A DNA stretch of 64,000 nucleotides from an uncultured Eubacterium sp. (GCA_910580075.1 CAJTVR010000007.1:21189-85188); one strand, 5' to 3'; shown: positions 42,636-52,016, counted from the first letter of the stretch. The notes: generated by a model not told the origin, from the sequence alone. Numbers and translations are program-made.

Positions 42636-43508
42636 ATGTCAGAATCTAAAATGCAGTCTGCATCGCAGAAAAAATTTATTACCAATACAGTCGTCCATAT
42701 CATTCTGGCAGTTTTGGCGGTGATCTGGGTATTCCCGATTTTCTGGGTGGTGCTGACCAGCTTCCGGGCAGAAAAGGGTTCCTATGTATCTTCGTTTTTT
42801 CCAAAGGGTTACACGCTGGATAACTATATCAAGCTGTTTACTGATACGACAATACTGAACTTTCCGCAAATGTTTTTTAATACGCTGATTATAGCCGTAT
42901 GTTCCTGTATTTTGTCGACACTGTACATACTGGCAGTCTCTTACTGTCTGTCCAGGCTGAAATTCAGGCTGCGCAAACCGTATATGAATATGGCCATGAT
43001 TCTGGGACTTTTCCCTTCCTTTATGTCCATGGTTGCTGTATACTTTATTTTAAAAGCACTCGGCCTCTCCGAAGGCGGCCTGATCCGCCTGGCACTGATT
43101 CTGTGTTATTCCGGCGGGGCCGGATTGGGATTTCAGATAGCAAAAGGATTTTTTGACACAATTCCCCTGGCAATCGATGAAGCTGCGCTGATTGACGGCT
43201 GCACCAGATGGCAGATTTTCTGGAGAATCACACTGCCTTTAAGTAAACCAGTCATTGTCTATACAGTACTGACTGCTTTTATCGGACCGTGGGTAGATTT
43301 TATCTTCGCAAAAGTAATCTGCCGCGCCAATGCGGATTATTATACAGTAGCAATCGGGCTGTGGAAAATGCTGGAAAAAGAGTACATTGATAACTGGTAT
43401 ACGAGCTTTGCGGCAGGCGCTGTGCTCATTTCAATTCCGATTGCAATTCTGTTTATGTTCCTGCAGAAGTATTATGTTGATGGAATGTCGGGAGCAGTTA
43501 AAGGATAG
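42636..43508 (+). CDS. MalG-type ABC sugar permease
   Basis: A 290-aa permease with six membrane segments, starting HIILAVLAVIWVFPIFWVVL. The EAA coupling loop, which docks on the ATPase, is EAALIDGCTRWQIFWRITLP. FGW-type segments FFNTLIIAVCSCILSTLYI and GLFPSFMSMVAVYFI are usual for the family. ATG 42636 follows AGGAGG and lies 1 bp after the MalF stop. No ATPase (MsmK/MalK) gene is linked, so a shared ATPase elsewhere is likely, as in many Firmicutes. Confidence 0.93.
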   Translation: MSESKMQSASQKKFITNTVVHIILAVLAVIWVFPIFWVVLTSFRAEKGSYVSSFFPKGYTLDNYIKLFTDTTILNFPQMFFNTLIIAVCSCILSTLYILAVSYCLSRLKFRLRKPYMNMAMILGLFPSFMSMVAVYFILKALGLSEGGLIRLALILCYSGGAGLGFQIAKGFFDTIPLAIDEAALIDGCTRWQIFWRITLPLSKPVIVYTVLTAFIGPWVDFIFAKVICRANADYYTVAIGLWKMLEKEYIDNWYTSFAAGAVLISIPIAILFMFLQKYYVDGMSGAVKG

Positions 43509-43523
43509 AAAATTTTAAGATGG

Positions 43524-43566
43524 AAAAAGGAATGCCTCAGGCACTGGCCGGAGGCGTTCCTTTTTC
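43524..43566 (+). terminator. Terminator of the ABC operon
   Basis: ggaatgcctc (43529-43538) pairs with gaggcgttcc (43551-43560), followed by ttttt. Confidence 0.9.
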
Positions 43567-43640
43567 TGCTAAAGGTGTCCTGGCGCTATATGGAAAGCGT
43601 TTAAATGTCAGCCAGTGCCAGCCGGGAAGCCTATGGGATT

Positions 43641-43932
43641 CCCGAACGCCAGTCAGAGAAATGTTTTCCTGTTTCTGTTCCGCCTTCGAACAGTAAGAAA
43701 TTCTAAATTTTCTGCTTCAAGGCTGTGGCAGCGGACGGACCGGTGCCTGATGCCCTGGCGCTCTGGCATGCCTTATGTTCCGGCACTGGCAGGCACCTTT
43801 TGGGGCTTCCAGGTTTCCGGCAGCAGCAGTCAGTGAGCCCCAAATCCTGGATATCAGGCAGAAAATTAAGAATTTCTAACTGTTCTTCGGAGTCACAGAA
43901 ACAGGAAAAAGTTTCTCCGTCCCGGCGTCCGG
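43641..43932 (+). repeat. Fold-back dispersed repeat, full-length copy (R7)
   Basis: Left end cccgaacgccagtcagagaa, arms ttttcctgtttctgttccgc and gaacagtaagaaattctaaa. Core with agcggacggaccggtgcctg, ggcactggcaggcacctttt and ggggcttcc...gagccccaaat. Right arm aaaattaagaatttctaact and gttcttcggagtcacagaaa, ending cggcgtccgg. Best-preserved copy together with R3. It occupies the gap between the ABC operon and the debranching gene. Confidence 0.92.
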
Positions 43933-44007
43933 GCAGCCGATACTTTCCGGCAGATCAAATTTATACACACACTCTAAAATAGCCGAAAAAAAGAAGGAAA
44001 ATTATTT

Positions 44008-45978
44008 ATGAAATTCATATATGGAAAACAAGACTGGTCCACAAGAACCCGCGGCCAGGAAAACAGCTATCTTCTTACAAACGGTCTGGGCGGATTTTCC
44101 TCCTGTTCCATGATCGCATCGAATACAAGAGCTGACCACGCCCTCCTTATGGCCTGCATCCAGCCGCCGAACCACCGGTATCTTATGATAAACAGGCTGG
44201 AGGAAAGCCTGGAATGGGAGGGGACATTCCTGCATTTATCCAGCCAGGAATATGTACAGAAAGATCAAAACGAGCAGGGATACCGCGTATTGTCCAGCTT
44301 CCGGTTTGAAGATTATCCCAGATGGGTCTATCATGCAGGAGGGGCTGAGATTACGAAAGAGGCTGCAATGAAGCAGGATGAGAACACAGTGGCAGTAAAA
44401 TATGCCGCTGACAACCAGTCAGATCAGGATATGCTGCTGACCGTGACGCCTTATCTGCAGTTTACGCCGAAGGGAACACAGCCGGGGCCGGGGCGGAAAT
44501 TTGTGCTGGAAGAAAACAGCATTGCTTCCAATGGAATGACAGTACATTTTTATACAAATGGAAACATTGTCCCGTTTGAGCAGGATTTTGTGGAAGGCAT
44601 GTATTATGCCCAGGATGCGTGTGACGGCAGAATGAGTACCGGAAGCGCATATAAAAATCATAAAATAATAAAAAAAGTACCGGCAAAATCCTGTGTGACG
44701 CTTGAAATCGTATACAGCATGTCAAAGATTCAGCAGTCACCGGATGAGATTTTTGAACAGGCAGCTGCTTACCGCAGACAGCTGGCAGATCACAGCGGGC
44801 TGAAACAGGAAACGGCGCGGATGCTTGTAAAAAGTGCTGACCAGTTTATTGCCAGACGGTCTTCGACAGGAGGGAAGACGATACTGGCAGGATTTCCGTT
44901 TTTTGAGGACTGGGGACGTGATACAATGATAGCGCTTGCAGGCTGCTGTATTTCGTCCGGACAGGAGGATACGGCAAAGAGCATTTTAAGATCCTTTGCG
45001 GCATACTGCAAAGACGGCCTGATGCCCAATCTGTTCCCGGAAGGGCATAATGAACCTCAGTATAATACAGCAGATGCAGCGCTTTTGTATATCTATGCAG
45101 TTTACCTGTATGTTCAAAAGACAGAAGATACAGCATTTGCAGAAGAAATCTGGCCGGTTATGGAAAACATTGTGTACTGGTACAAAAAGGGGACTGCCCA
45201 TGGAATATGCATGGATGACGACGCCCTGCTGCTTGCAGGGGAAGGGTTTGACCAGGTGACATGGATGGATGTGCGTATCGGTGATATACTGCCGACGCCG
45301 CGTCATGGAAAGCCGGTCGAAATCAACGTGTACTGGTACAATGCCCTCTGCATTATGGATGAATTTGCCAGCCGGCTGAACCGGAATGACGGCAGTTATA
45401 TGCAGACAGCCCGGACGGCAAAGTCCAGTTTTCAGAAGAAATTTTGGAACGCGCAGAAAGGCTGCCTGTTTGATGTGCTGTCGCAGAAAGATACAGACAG
45501 ACGGGCAGATGCGCAGATCCGCTGCAATCAGATATGGGCGGTTTCCATGCCGTTTAGCCTGCTTACAAAAGAACAGGAAAAACAGGTGGTGGATACCGTT
45601 TTTGAAAAACTTTATACGCCATATGGTCTGCGGACACTGGAAATGGCAGATGAGCAGTTTCATGGTGTATACGGAGGGGAACAAAAAGAGCGTGACCTGG
45701 CATATCACCAGGGAACGGTATGGGTATTTCCTCTGGGAGCATATTATCTTGCATATTTAAAGACAAGAAATTATTCCAGGGAGGCACTTGCGAAAGTAAA
45801 AAGCCAGCTCGAAGTGCTGGAAAGTGCAATGCGTGAAGGATGCATCGGCCAGCTGCCGGAAATTTATGACGGGGAAAATCCATCTTTTTCCAGGGGATGT
45901 TTTGCCCAGGCATGGAGTGTGGGAGAGATTCTGCGTGTTTATGAGCAGCTGGAACTTACAGGAAGAGGTAAAATCTGA
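44008..45978 (+). CDS. Amylo-alpha-1,6-glucosidase (glycogen debranching enzyme)
   Basis: A 656-aa cytoplasmic enzyme. The N-terminal domain (residues 1-245; TRGQENSYLLTNGLGGFSSC) is the bacterial GDE N-terminal domain. The C-terminal (alpha/alpha)6 barrel is GH133-like: ILAGFPFFEDWGRDTMIALA, VTWMDVRIGDILPTPRHGKP with VEINVYWYNALCIMDE, and LAYHQGTVWVFPLGAYY. It hydrolyses alpha-1,6 branch points left after import or phosphorolysis. agaaggaaa precedes ATG. Followed 23 bp later by the GH31 gene: an intracellular alpha-glucan degradation pair. Confidence 0.93.
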   Translation: MKFIYGKQDWSTRTRGQENSYLLTNGLGGFSSCSMIASNTRADHALLMACIQPPNHRYLMINRLEESLEWEGTFLHLSSQEYVQKDQNEQGYRVLSSFRFEDYPRWVYHAGGAEITKEAAMKQDENTVAVKYAADNQSDQDMLLTVTPYLQFTPKGTQPGPGRKFVLEENSIASNGMTVHFYTNGNIVPFEQDFVEGMYYAQDACDGRMSTGSAYKNHKIIKKVPAKSCVTLEIVYSMSKIQQSPDEIFEQAAAYRRQLADHSGLKQETARMLVKSADQFIARRSSTGGKTILAGFPFFEDWGRDTMIALAGCCISSGQEDTAKSILRSFAAYCKDGLMPNLFPEGHNEPQYNTADAALLYIYAVYLYVQKTEDTAFAEEIWPVMENIVYWYKKGTAHGICMDDDALLLAGEGFDQVTWMDVRIGDILPTPRHGKPVEINVYWYNALCIMDEFASRLNRNDGSYMQTARTAKSSFQKKFWNAQKGCLFDVLSQKDTDRRADAQIRCNQIWAVSMPFSLLTKEQEKQVVDTVFEKLYTPYGLRTLEMADEQFHGVYGGEQKERDLAYHQGTVWVFPLGAYYLAYLKTRNYSREALAKVKSQLEVLESAMREGCIGQLPEIYDGENPSFSRGCFAQAWSVGEILRVYEQLELTGRGKI

Positions 45979-46001
45979 CAGGATCAAAGGAGGAGCTTAA
46001 C

Positions 46002-48041
46002 ATGATAAAAAAATATGTATTTGGCCAGCCGCTGGAAACAGGGGCAGCAGTACTGGAAATTCCAGCCAGTACAGACACATGTTCCCTGATGCGGCTTACA
46101 CAATCCGAAGAAGGCGTAAGCCTTTTTTACCGGATGGAGAAAGAAGATGTACTGTACGGTCTGGGGGAACAGGTGCGCGGAATCAATAAGCGCGGGTTTT
46201 CCTATATCAGTGATGCCACAGACGATCCGATTCATACAGAAGGAAAGCATTCCCTGTATGGAGGACATAATTTTTTGATAATAAGCCGCAGGCACAAGCC
46301 GTCTTTTGGCATTTTTATTGACAATCCGGGAAAGACCGTATTTGACGCCGGAGAATCAAAACTGGATGAGCTGCGTATTCAGACAGGATGTGACTGTGTG
46401 ATTTATACTGTGGAAGGAGAAAGCCTTAAGGAGATTGCAAAACAGTTCCGGGAACTAATCGGACAGAGTTATATTGCTCCTAAATGGGCTTTCGGATACC
46501 AGCAGTCGCGCTGGGGATACGAGAGCGCAGATGATGTGCGGGAAGCTGTCAGCGGGCATCATGGACATGGAATTCCGCTGGATGCAGTATACCTGGATAT
46601 TGACTACATGGAGCGGTACAAGGATTTTACGGTAGATAAAGAAAAATTTCCGGATTTTCCAGAATTTGTAAGCGAAATGAAAGAGCGGGGAGTACATCTG
46701 GTACCGATTATTGATGCGGGTGTCAAAATCGAAGAAGGTTACCCGGTCTATGAAGAAGGCGTGCGGGAGAATTATTTTTGTAAAGATGAAAACGGGAATG
46801 ATTTTGTGGCAGCAGTCTGGCCAGGCAAATCTCTGCTGCCGGATATGCTAAATTCAAAAGCAAGAGAATGGTTTGGCAGCAAATATAAATGGCTGATGGA
46901 TCAGGGAATAGACGGCTTTTGGAACGATATGAATGAACCTGCGATTTTTTATTCCGAGGTTCATTTAAAAAAGGTCATGGACGAGGTTATTTCCATGAAA
47001 GATGAAAATATGGGCCTGCATGAGTTCTTTCATTTAAAAGGGCTGGTAGAAGGACTGTCTAATAATCCCGAAGATTACAGGCGGTTTTACCATAACATGG
47101 ACGGTGTAAAAATTCGCCATGACAAAGTTCATAACCTCTATGGCTGTTATATGACAAAAGCGGCAGGAGAGGCTTTCGACAAGATCGCGCCGGATAAAAG
47201 AACGCTTCTGTTTTCACGTTCTTCTTATATCGGAATGCACCGCTACGGCGGAATCTGGACAGGAGACAATGCATCGTGGTGGAATCATCTGCTTTTAAGC
47301 ATTCAGCAGATGCCGTCTTTAAATTTATGCGGTATTTTGTATGCAGGCTCCGATATTGGCGGATTTGGCTGTGATGCAACGCAGGATTTACTTATGCGCT
47401 GGCTCGAGTTTGGAATATTTACACCTCTGATGCGCAATCATGCGGCTGCCGGAACGAGGCCGCAGGAAGTCTATCAGTTTGAAAATATCCCTGATTTTCG
47501 AAATATTATCCGTATCCGGTACGGATTGCTTCCTTATATATATAGCGAATATATGAAAGCAGTATTCGATCATGAGATGTATTTCCGTCCGCTGGCATTT
47601 GACTATCCGTTCGATGCACATGCGCCTTATGTGGAAGACCAGCTGCTTGCAGGCGAAAGTATTATGATTGCTCCGGTTTACAGACAGAATGCATCAGGCC
47701 GGTATGTCTATCTGCCGGAAGAGATGATGATGGTACGGATGAAATCGTTAGAAGAAAAGCATTGTGAAGTGCTGAAGGCCGGACATCATTATGTAGATAT
47801 TGCGCTGAATGAAACAGTGTTTTTTGTAAAGAAAAATCATATGCTGCCGCTGGCTGTGCTGGACGACGATATCAGAAATATTTCCGGTATTGATAAAAAC
47901 CGGTATGAATGGGTTGGATTTGCAGAAGACAAGGCAGAATACGTGCTGTATGATGACGACGGGATGTCAAAGAATTACACGCCGAAGGAGCAGTGGACGA
48001 AGGTAACGCGCAGTGTAAATGAGCTGGATGTGACGGTCTAA
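46002..48041 (+). CDS. Alpha-glucosidase, glycoside hydrolase family 31
   Basis: A 679-aa cytoplasmic retaining alpha-glucosidase. The nucleophile Asp is in GIDGFWNDMNEPAIF (about residue 310); the acid/base region is RYGGIWTGDNASWWNHLLLS; the GH31 signature follows (AGSDIGGFGCDATQDLLMRW, PLMRNHAAAGTRPQE). The N-terminal beta-sandwich contains VLYGLGEQVRGINKRGFSYI. It releases glucose from maltose, isomaltose or limit dextrins. aaaggagg precedes the ATG. Co-transcription with the debranching enzyme is likely. Confidence 0.95.
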   Translation: MIKKYVFGQPLETGAAVLEIPASTDTCSLMRLTQSEEGVSLFYRMEKEDVLYGLGEQVRGINKRGFSYISDATDDPIHTEGKHSLYGGHNFLIISRRHKPSFGIFIDNPGKTVFDAGESKLDELRIQTGCDCVIYTVEGESLKEIAKQFRELIGQSYIAPKWAFGYQQSRWGYESADDVREAVSGHHGHGIPLDAVYLDIDYMERYKDFTVDKEKFPDFPEFVSEMKERGVHLVPIIDAGVKIEEGYPVYEEGVRENYFCKDENGNDFVAAVWPGKSLLPDMLNSKAREWFGSKYKWLMDQGIDGFWNDMNEPAIFYSEVHLKKVMDEVISMKDENMGLHEFFHLKGLVEGLSNNPEDYRRFYHNMDGVKIRHDKVHNLYGCYMTKAAGEAFDKIAPDKRTLLFSRSSYIGMHRYGGIWTGDNASWWNHLLLSIQQMPSLNLCGILYAGSDIGGFGCDATQDLLMRWLEFGIFTPLMRNHAAAGTRPQEVYQFENIPDFRNIIRIRYGLLPYIYSEYMKAVFDHEMYFRPLAFDYPFDAHAPYVEDQLLAGESIMIAPVYRQNASGRYVYLPEEMMMVRMKSLEEKHCEVLKAGHHYVDIALNETVFFVKKNHMLPLAVLDDDIRNISGIDKNRYEWVGFAEDKAEYVLYDDDGMSKNYTPKEQWTKVTRSVNELDVTV

Positions 48042-48330
48042 AAGCAGTACAGCGGAGTAAGCCGGGACTGAAAGAAAGCAGGTGTCAGCAGAGACAGAAC
48101 AGAAGGAGCCAGGCGAAGCTGGAAGAAGTGGCAGAGACAGAACAGAAGAAATCCAGTCAGGGTAAGCTGAGATAGAAAGAAAGCAGCCAGTAGGCTGAGA
48201 CGGTTCAGAAGAAGCCAGGCGAAAGCCGGGTGAACTGGAGGTGACAGTTAAAAAAACAGGGTGAAGCTGGCTGGGTATGTGATGAATTTTTTTCTGAGAC
48301 AAGAGGATACGAAATAATCAGAATGAAAAG
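48042..48330 (+). repeat. Purine-rich degenerate repeats after the GH31 gene
   Basis: Three diverged units of about 45-55 bp starting near 48087, 48130 and 48185, sharing gcagagacagaacagaag and gaagccaggcgaagctgg. The motif ggcagagacagaacaga also occurs at 60122 upstream of the DUF2804 gene. No gene or terminator-like fold is clear here. Confidence 0.6.
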
Positions 48331-48569
48331 TACATAATTTTTTAAGGGAAGGTTCTTCTATGATACAGTACATGAAATCATAGGAGAGCCTTTTCTTATG
48401 GCTGTACGTATGCATAGCTGAAAAAGAAACTCCTGCAGACGGGAACTGGAAGTACAGACATATAGTATACGTCTGAAAAAAATTTTAGGCAGCTGGGAAG
48501 CTGAAATGCAGGTATTCAGCATGCTGGATGTATAGTTTTTTTCTATACAGATCAATTCAATATAAATAA
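48331..48569. other. Intergenic segment without recognised gene
   Basis: Contains imperfect complementary stretches (gaaggttcttctatgataca and tataggagagccttttctta-like) but no convincing gene. It precedes the promoter at 48570. Confidence 0.35.
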
Positions 48570-48598
48570 TTGCTTTTTGGAAAAAAGAAACATATAAT
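48570..48598 (+). promoter_or_regulatory. Promoter upstream of the repeat leader and DUF3737 gene
   Basis: TTGCTT (48570-48575), 17-bp spacer, TATAAT (48593-48598). It would produce a leader of about 290 nt that includes the 58-bp tandem repeats. Confidence 0.75.
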
Positions 48599-48661
48599 AG
48601 ACTCTGAAAAAGAGCAGTATTGCTTTGAAAAACAGGCAGGAAGCCTGGGACTGCATCATGG

Positions 48662-48828
48662 CTGCAAAATTCTGGTCAAGGACAGATGTGTGTCACAGCC
48701 TTAGCAGATTTTAGTGTGTCTGCAAAATGCTGATGATCGACAGACGTATGTCACAGCCTTAGCAGATTTTAGTGTGTCTGCAAAATGCTGATAATTAGCA
48801 GATGTGCATCACAGCCTGTGCAGTTTTT
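48662..48828 (+). repeat. 58-bp tandem repeats in the DUF3737 leader
   Basis: Units ctgcaaaatgctgatgatcg...gtcacagccttagcagattt...tagtgtgt at 48662-48719, 48720-48777 and (partial) 48778-48828. Each unit can fold: aaaatgct with agcagatttt. Confidence 0.92.
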
Positions 48829-48898
48829 CAGATACATTATGGTTACGCAGGAACATCGTTTTTAAAACAGGAATATATAGATATGGAGGGAATGGACA

Positions 48899-49777
48899 AT
48901 GAAAGTAATAGAAAACAAGGTCTTTGATATGGAACGTGCGCTTTATGGAAGCAGCGGTCTGCTGGTAAAGGACTGTTCGTTTGACGGGCCGGCAGATGGT
49001 GAAAGCGCTTTGAAAGAAGCAGAGAATATTGAAGCTCAGCATTGCTTTTTCAATCTGCGTTATCCCTTCTGGCATGACAGATGGCTTGTCATTTCAGGTT
49101 CAGAAATGACAGAGCTTTGCAGAGCTGCACTCTGGTACTGTGACAATGTGAAAGTGGAAGATACAAAACTGCATGGAATCAAGGCGCTCCGGGAATGCAG
49201 GAATGTGCATATACGAAACTGTGATATTGTTTCACAGGAATTCGGATGGTCTGTACGCGGAATCTGTATGGAAAATACAAAAGCGGTCAGCGAATATTTT
49301 ATGATGCGTTCTGAAAATCTGACATTCCGGGATGTCTGTTTTACAGGAAAATATTCATTCCAGTACATTAAAAATGCAGTCTTCGAAAACTGTGTATTCG
49401 ATACAAAGGACGCTTTCTGGCATGGTGAAAACATTACAGTAAAAGACAGTGTGATAAAAGGCGAATACCTGGCGTGGTATTCAGAGGGCCTTCATTTGAT
49501 TAAATGTAAAATTATCGGGACACAGCCGTTTTGCTACTGTAAAAACCTGAAACTGACAGACTGTGAAATGATCGATACAGACCTTGCTTTTGAAAAGTCT
49601 GATGTAAAGGCAAGTATTACAACAAAGATTGACAGTATCAAAAATCCTCTCTCGGGCTGGATTCGGGTGCCGGAAGCAGGCGAAATCATACTGGATGATG
49701 AAAATGCAAAAGGAGAGATTTTCATTACAGGCCAGCAGACGTGCGGTGACAGCGGTCATATGTGCAGCTGTGCCTGA
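48899..49777 (+). CDS. DUF3737 family protein (right-handed beta-helix)
   Basis: A 292-aa protein of repeated short beta-strands: ENIEAQHCFFNLRYPFWHDR, DNVKVEDTKLHGIKALREC, NVHIRNCDIVSQEFGW, ENLTFRDVCFTGKYSFQYI, KNAVFENCVFDTKDAFWHGE, GLHLIKCKIIGTQPFCYC. This is the coil pattern of a parallel beta-helix and fits DUF3737, a conserved but uncharacterised cytoplasmic family of Firmicutes and Bacteroidetes. GGAGG precedes ATG. It stands alone downstream of the repeat-bearing leader. Function unknown; carbohydrate or nucleic-acid binding is only a guess. Confidence 0.85.
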   Translation: MKVIENKVFDMERALYGSSGLLVKDCSFDGPADGESALKEAENIEAQHCFFNLRYPFWHDRWLVISGSEMTELCRAALWYCDNVKVEDTKLHGIKALRECRNVHIRNCDIVSQEFGWSVRGICMENTKAVSEYFMMRSENLTFRDVCFTGKYSFQYIKNAVFENCVFDTKDAFWHGENITVKDSVIKGEYLAWYSEGLHLIKCKIIGTQPFCYCKNLKLTDCEMIDTDLAFEKSDVKASITTKIDSIKNPLSGWIRVPEAGEIILDDENAKGEIFITGQQTCGDSGHMCSCA

Positions 49778-49803
49778 GCGGCTGCCGCCTCTTTCAGGCT
49801 GTC

Positions 49804-49850
49804 AGAGCCGGTAAACGTATTTTACATCTGCGTGTTACCGGCTCTGTATC
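49804..49850 (+). terminator. Terminator after the DUF3737 gene
   Basis: agagccggtaa (49804-49814) pairs with ttaccggctct (49835-49845), with cg/cg extension; T-run weak. Confidence 0.6.
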
Positions 49851-50012
49851 AGAATTTTACTGATATTTTTATTTATTTTATATAGATTAAACTTTCTCAA
49901 GTATACTTCAGAAGAAATAGAGAGAAATTCTGTTTCAGGTTTTACTGCCGCTGATAAGGCATATCATCCTTTCTTCTTTCATAATCCCTTGATTATAAAT
50001 CAGTATAGATAA

Positions 50013-50090
50013 CCGTTCGCCAGGAGGAGACATTTTTTCCTTTTTCTGTCCCGGCGTACGGATAACTCATAGAATGTCCGGCATTCGGGA
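50013..50090. repeat. Fold-back repeat fragment (R8)
   Basis: ccgttcgccaggaggagaca, ttttttcctttttctg, then tcccggcgtacgg; followed by a second end fragment gtccggcattcggg. Core absent. The remainder of 49851-50332 holds no gene. Confidence 0.75.
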
Positions 50091-50332
50091 ACCCCATAGA
50101 TTTACATCCCCTGTGGCCCCTGGTGCTGTCATTTGCAAAAGGCCGCAGGCATGCTGGAAGAAGTTTATACATGTGCTGGGGAAAGATGGAAAAATTTACT
50201 GCCGTGTGTTAAAATGATACAAAAATCAGCAAATTCTTCCCATCTAACGGTTGAATCTCCCCAAATCAACCGCTGGTTTGTGTAAAAAGAATACGGTCAG
50301 GTGTATGATTTAAGGCGAAAGGAGAAAATAGA

Positions 50333-51154
50333 ATGAATCAGACAGAAATTGGAAAATTTATAGCCAGATGCCGTAAAGAGAAAAAACTAACTCAGGTGCA
50401 GCTGGCAGAAAAACTAAACATTACAGACAGGGCTGTATCCAAATGGGAAACAGGAAAAAGCATGCCCGATTCATCTATAATGTTAGAGCTTTGTGAAATA
50501 TTGGGAATCACAGTAAACGAACTGTTAAGCGGGGAGGAAATCAACATGGAAAGTTACGAAAAAAAGGCAGATGAAAATCTGATTGCCTTGAAAAAGAAAG
50601 ATGAAAATAATATGGCAAAGAATGTCATTATTTCAATGCTGTTTTCGGCATCACTGCTGATCGGAATTATGGTATGTTGTATTTGTAATATTGCAATATC
50701 CGGTAATTTAACCTGGGCACAGATTCCAGTCAGTTCCATTGTTTTTGCATGGGTTATAATTTTTCCAGGCATCATACTGGGAAAGAAGGGAATCTTTGTT
50801 AGTTTCATATCATTAAGTGTTTTTGTGATTCCCTATTTATTTCTGCTGAGCAGATTAATAAAAGTAAAAGAAGTATTTTCAATAGGTGCGGTTATGGCGG
50901 CAGTTTCCATTGTTTTTTTGTGGATCATAGCTGCGGTTTATCACCGTATCGGGAAAACAAGAAAACTGACTGCTATGGGAATTATATTTTTGTTATTCAT
51001 TCCATTTATATTTGTCATCAATGGATTGCTGTCAAAAATGATAGCGGAGCCGGTTATGGATGTATGGGATATGCTGACGGTGTCTATATTGTTAATACTG
51101 GCATTTACTGCTTTTATTTGCGATTATGCAAAGAACAACGGATTTATAAAGTAA
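50333..51154 (+). CDS. XRE-type HTH regulator with membrane C-terminal domain
   Basis: A 273-aa protein. Residues 5-62 are a Cro/C1-type helix-turn-helix (IGKFIARCRKEKKLTQVQLA, EKLNITDRAVSKWETGKSMP). After a linker (residues 70-100), six or seven hydrophobic helices follow (NVIISMLFSASLLIGIMVCC, FISLSVFVIPYLFLL, MGIIFLLFIPFIFVINGLL). This layout is common in Clostridia: a membrane-tethered XRE regulator often sensing envelope stress or antimicrobial peptides. aaaggag precedes ATG. No linked transporter, so target genes are unknown. Confidence 0.88.
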   Translation: MNQTEIGKFIARCRKEKKLTQVQLAEKLNITDRAVSKWETGKSMPDSSIMLELCEILGITVNELLSGEEINMESYEKKADENLIALKKKDENNMAKNVIISMLFSASLLIGIMVCCICNIAISGNLTWAQIPVSSIVFAWVIIFPGIILGKKGIFVSFISLSVFVIPYLFLLSRLIKVKEVFSIGAVMAAVSIVFLWIIAAVYHRIGKTRKLTAMGIIFLLFIPFIFVINGLLSKMIAEPVMDVWDMLTVSILLILAFTAFICDYAKNNGFIK

Positions 51155-51311
51155 GGAGAATGTTCCCGGATGTTTTTTGTCAATGAGTTTTGCGCCAGCA
51201 GCTTTGCGCCCGGCAGTGTACATAGAAGCAGATGTGCCTGAGCGGCTGGCGTTTTAAGGGGAGTGCTGGAGCATGTTTGAAAAAACTTTCCTGTAATTTT
51301 AATAAAATTAC

Positions 51312-51605
51312 TCATAAATGATTCTTCTTATTACATTTTAGCGTGTAAATCTCTTTCAAATCATCAATGGCCATTTCAACATCAAAAGTATGAAAACCAG
51401 GCCAGCGCTCATTCATTGTTTCAGCATCAGCGGTTTTATATATTTCATGACTGCATTCACCTGTGTAGTAATGCCAGTAGCGATAGACGTACCCAGTCCA
51501 GTACATTACTTCTGTAGAATAAGATATGCCGGTTTTTTTTAGTCCGTTCACTTCATCATTTAGTTCCTCAAGAATATATTCTTCACCTGCCCATTGCAGC
51601 TGCAT
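51312..51605 (-). CDS. Hypothetical 97-aa acidic protein, second of an overlapping pair
   Basis: Reads EEYILEELNDEVNGLKKTGI, then VMYWTGYVYRYWHYYTGE and MAIDDLKEIYTLK. Aromatic-rich, helical, well-formed; unlike a random frame. It overlaps the upstream gene by 23 bp in another frame, as in toxin-antitoxin-type two-gene units of Lachnospiraceae. I do not recognise the family with certainty. There is no strong ribosome site, fitting translational coupling. Confidence 0.55.
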   Translation of the reverse strand: MQLQWAGEEYILEELNDEVNGLKKTGISYSTEVMYWTGYVYRYWHYYTGECSHEIYKTADAETMNERWPGFHTFDVEMAIDDLKEIYTLKCNKKNHL

Positions 51606-51843
51606 TTAATATTTCATCAAAGTACCTGCCTTCCCGACGATATTTCCGGCAAATTTCATCTGCCAAAGCAATGCCTTTAGAGCGGCTGGTTTCACTTTCG
51701 TATTTTAGTTTACATCGGTCATTCCTGGAGAGTTCCTGTTCATCAAGCAGACGTTCGCTAAAGGCCGGGCGGTCCGCTGCCGGGTTCTGTGTAAACAGAA
51801 AAACAGGCAGCATAAAAAATAAACAGATTTCAGCCGGCAGCAT
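51583..51843 (-). CDS. Hypothetical protein, first of an overlapping pair, perhaps 5-prime damaged
   Basis: The C-terminal 60 residues (FSERLLDEQELSRNDRCKLK to RREGRYFDEILNAAAMGR) look like a genuine conserved charged, helical protein. The N-terminal part (MLPAEICLFFMLPVFLFTQN) is hydrophobic and does not fit, and ATG 51843 has no ribosome site, so the true start may lie near 51765 or the 5-prime end may have been replaced. Overlaps the following gene by 23 bp. Possible antitoxin-like partner; not proven. Confidence 0.4.
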   Translation of the reverse strand: MLPAEICLFFMLPVFLFTQNPAADRPAFSERLLDEQELSRNDRCKLKYESETSRSKGIALADEICRKYRREGRYFDEILNAAAMGR

Positions 51844-52016
51844 ATGTTCTGTCCTGAAATATAGGAAAGCAGCACAACAGCCCTGTGTATCAGACTGAAA
51901 AGTTTGTTTATTTTTTGCATTGCATAATGGAAATCAGAATGTTAGAATGATTTCTAATACCAAAAAGCGGATAAACATAAATATTTGCCGATCCGCGGCA
52001 GAATGGAGGCATTACG

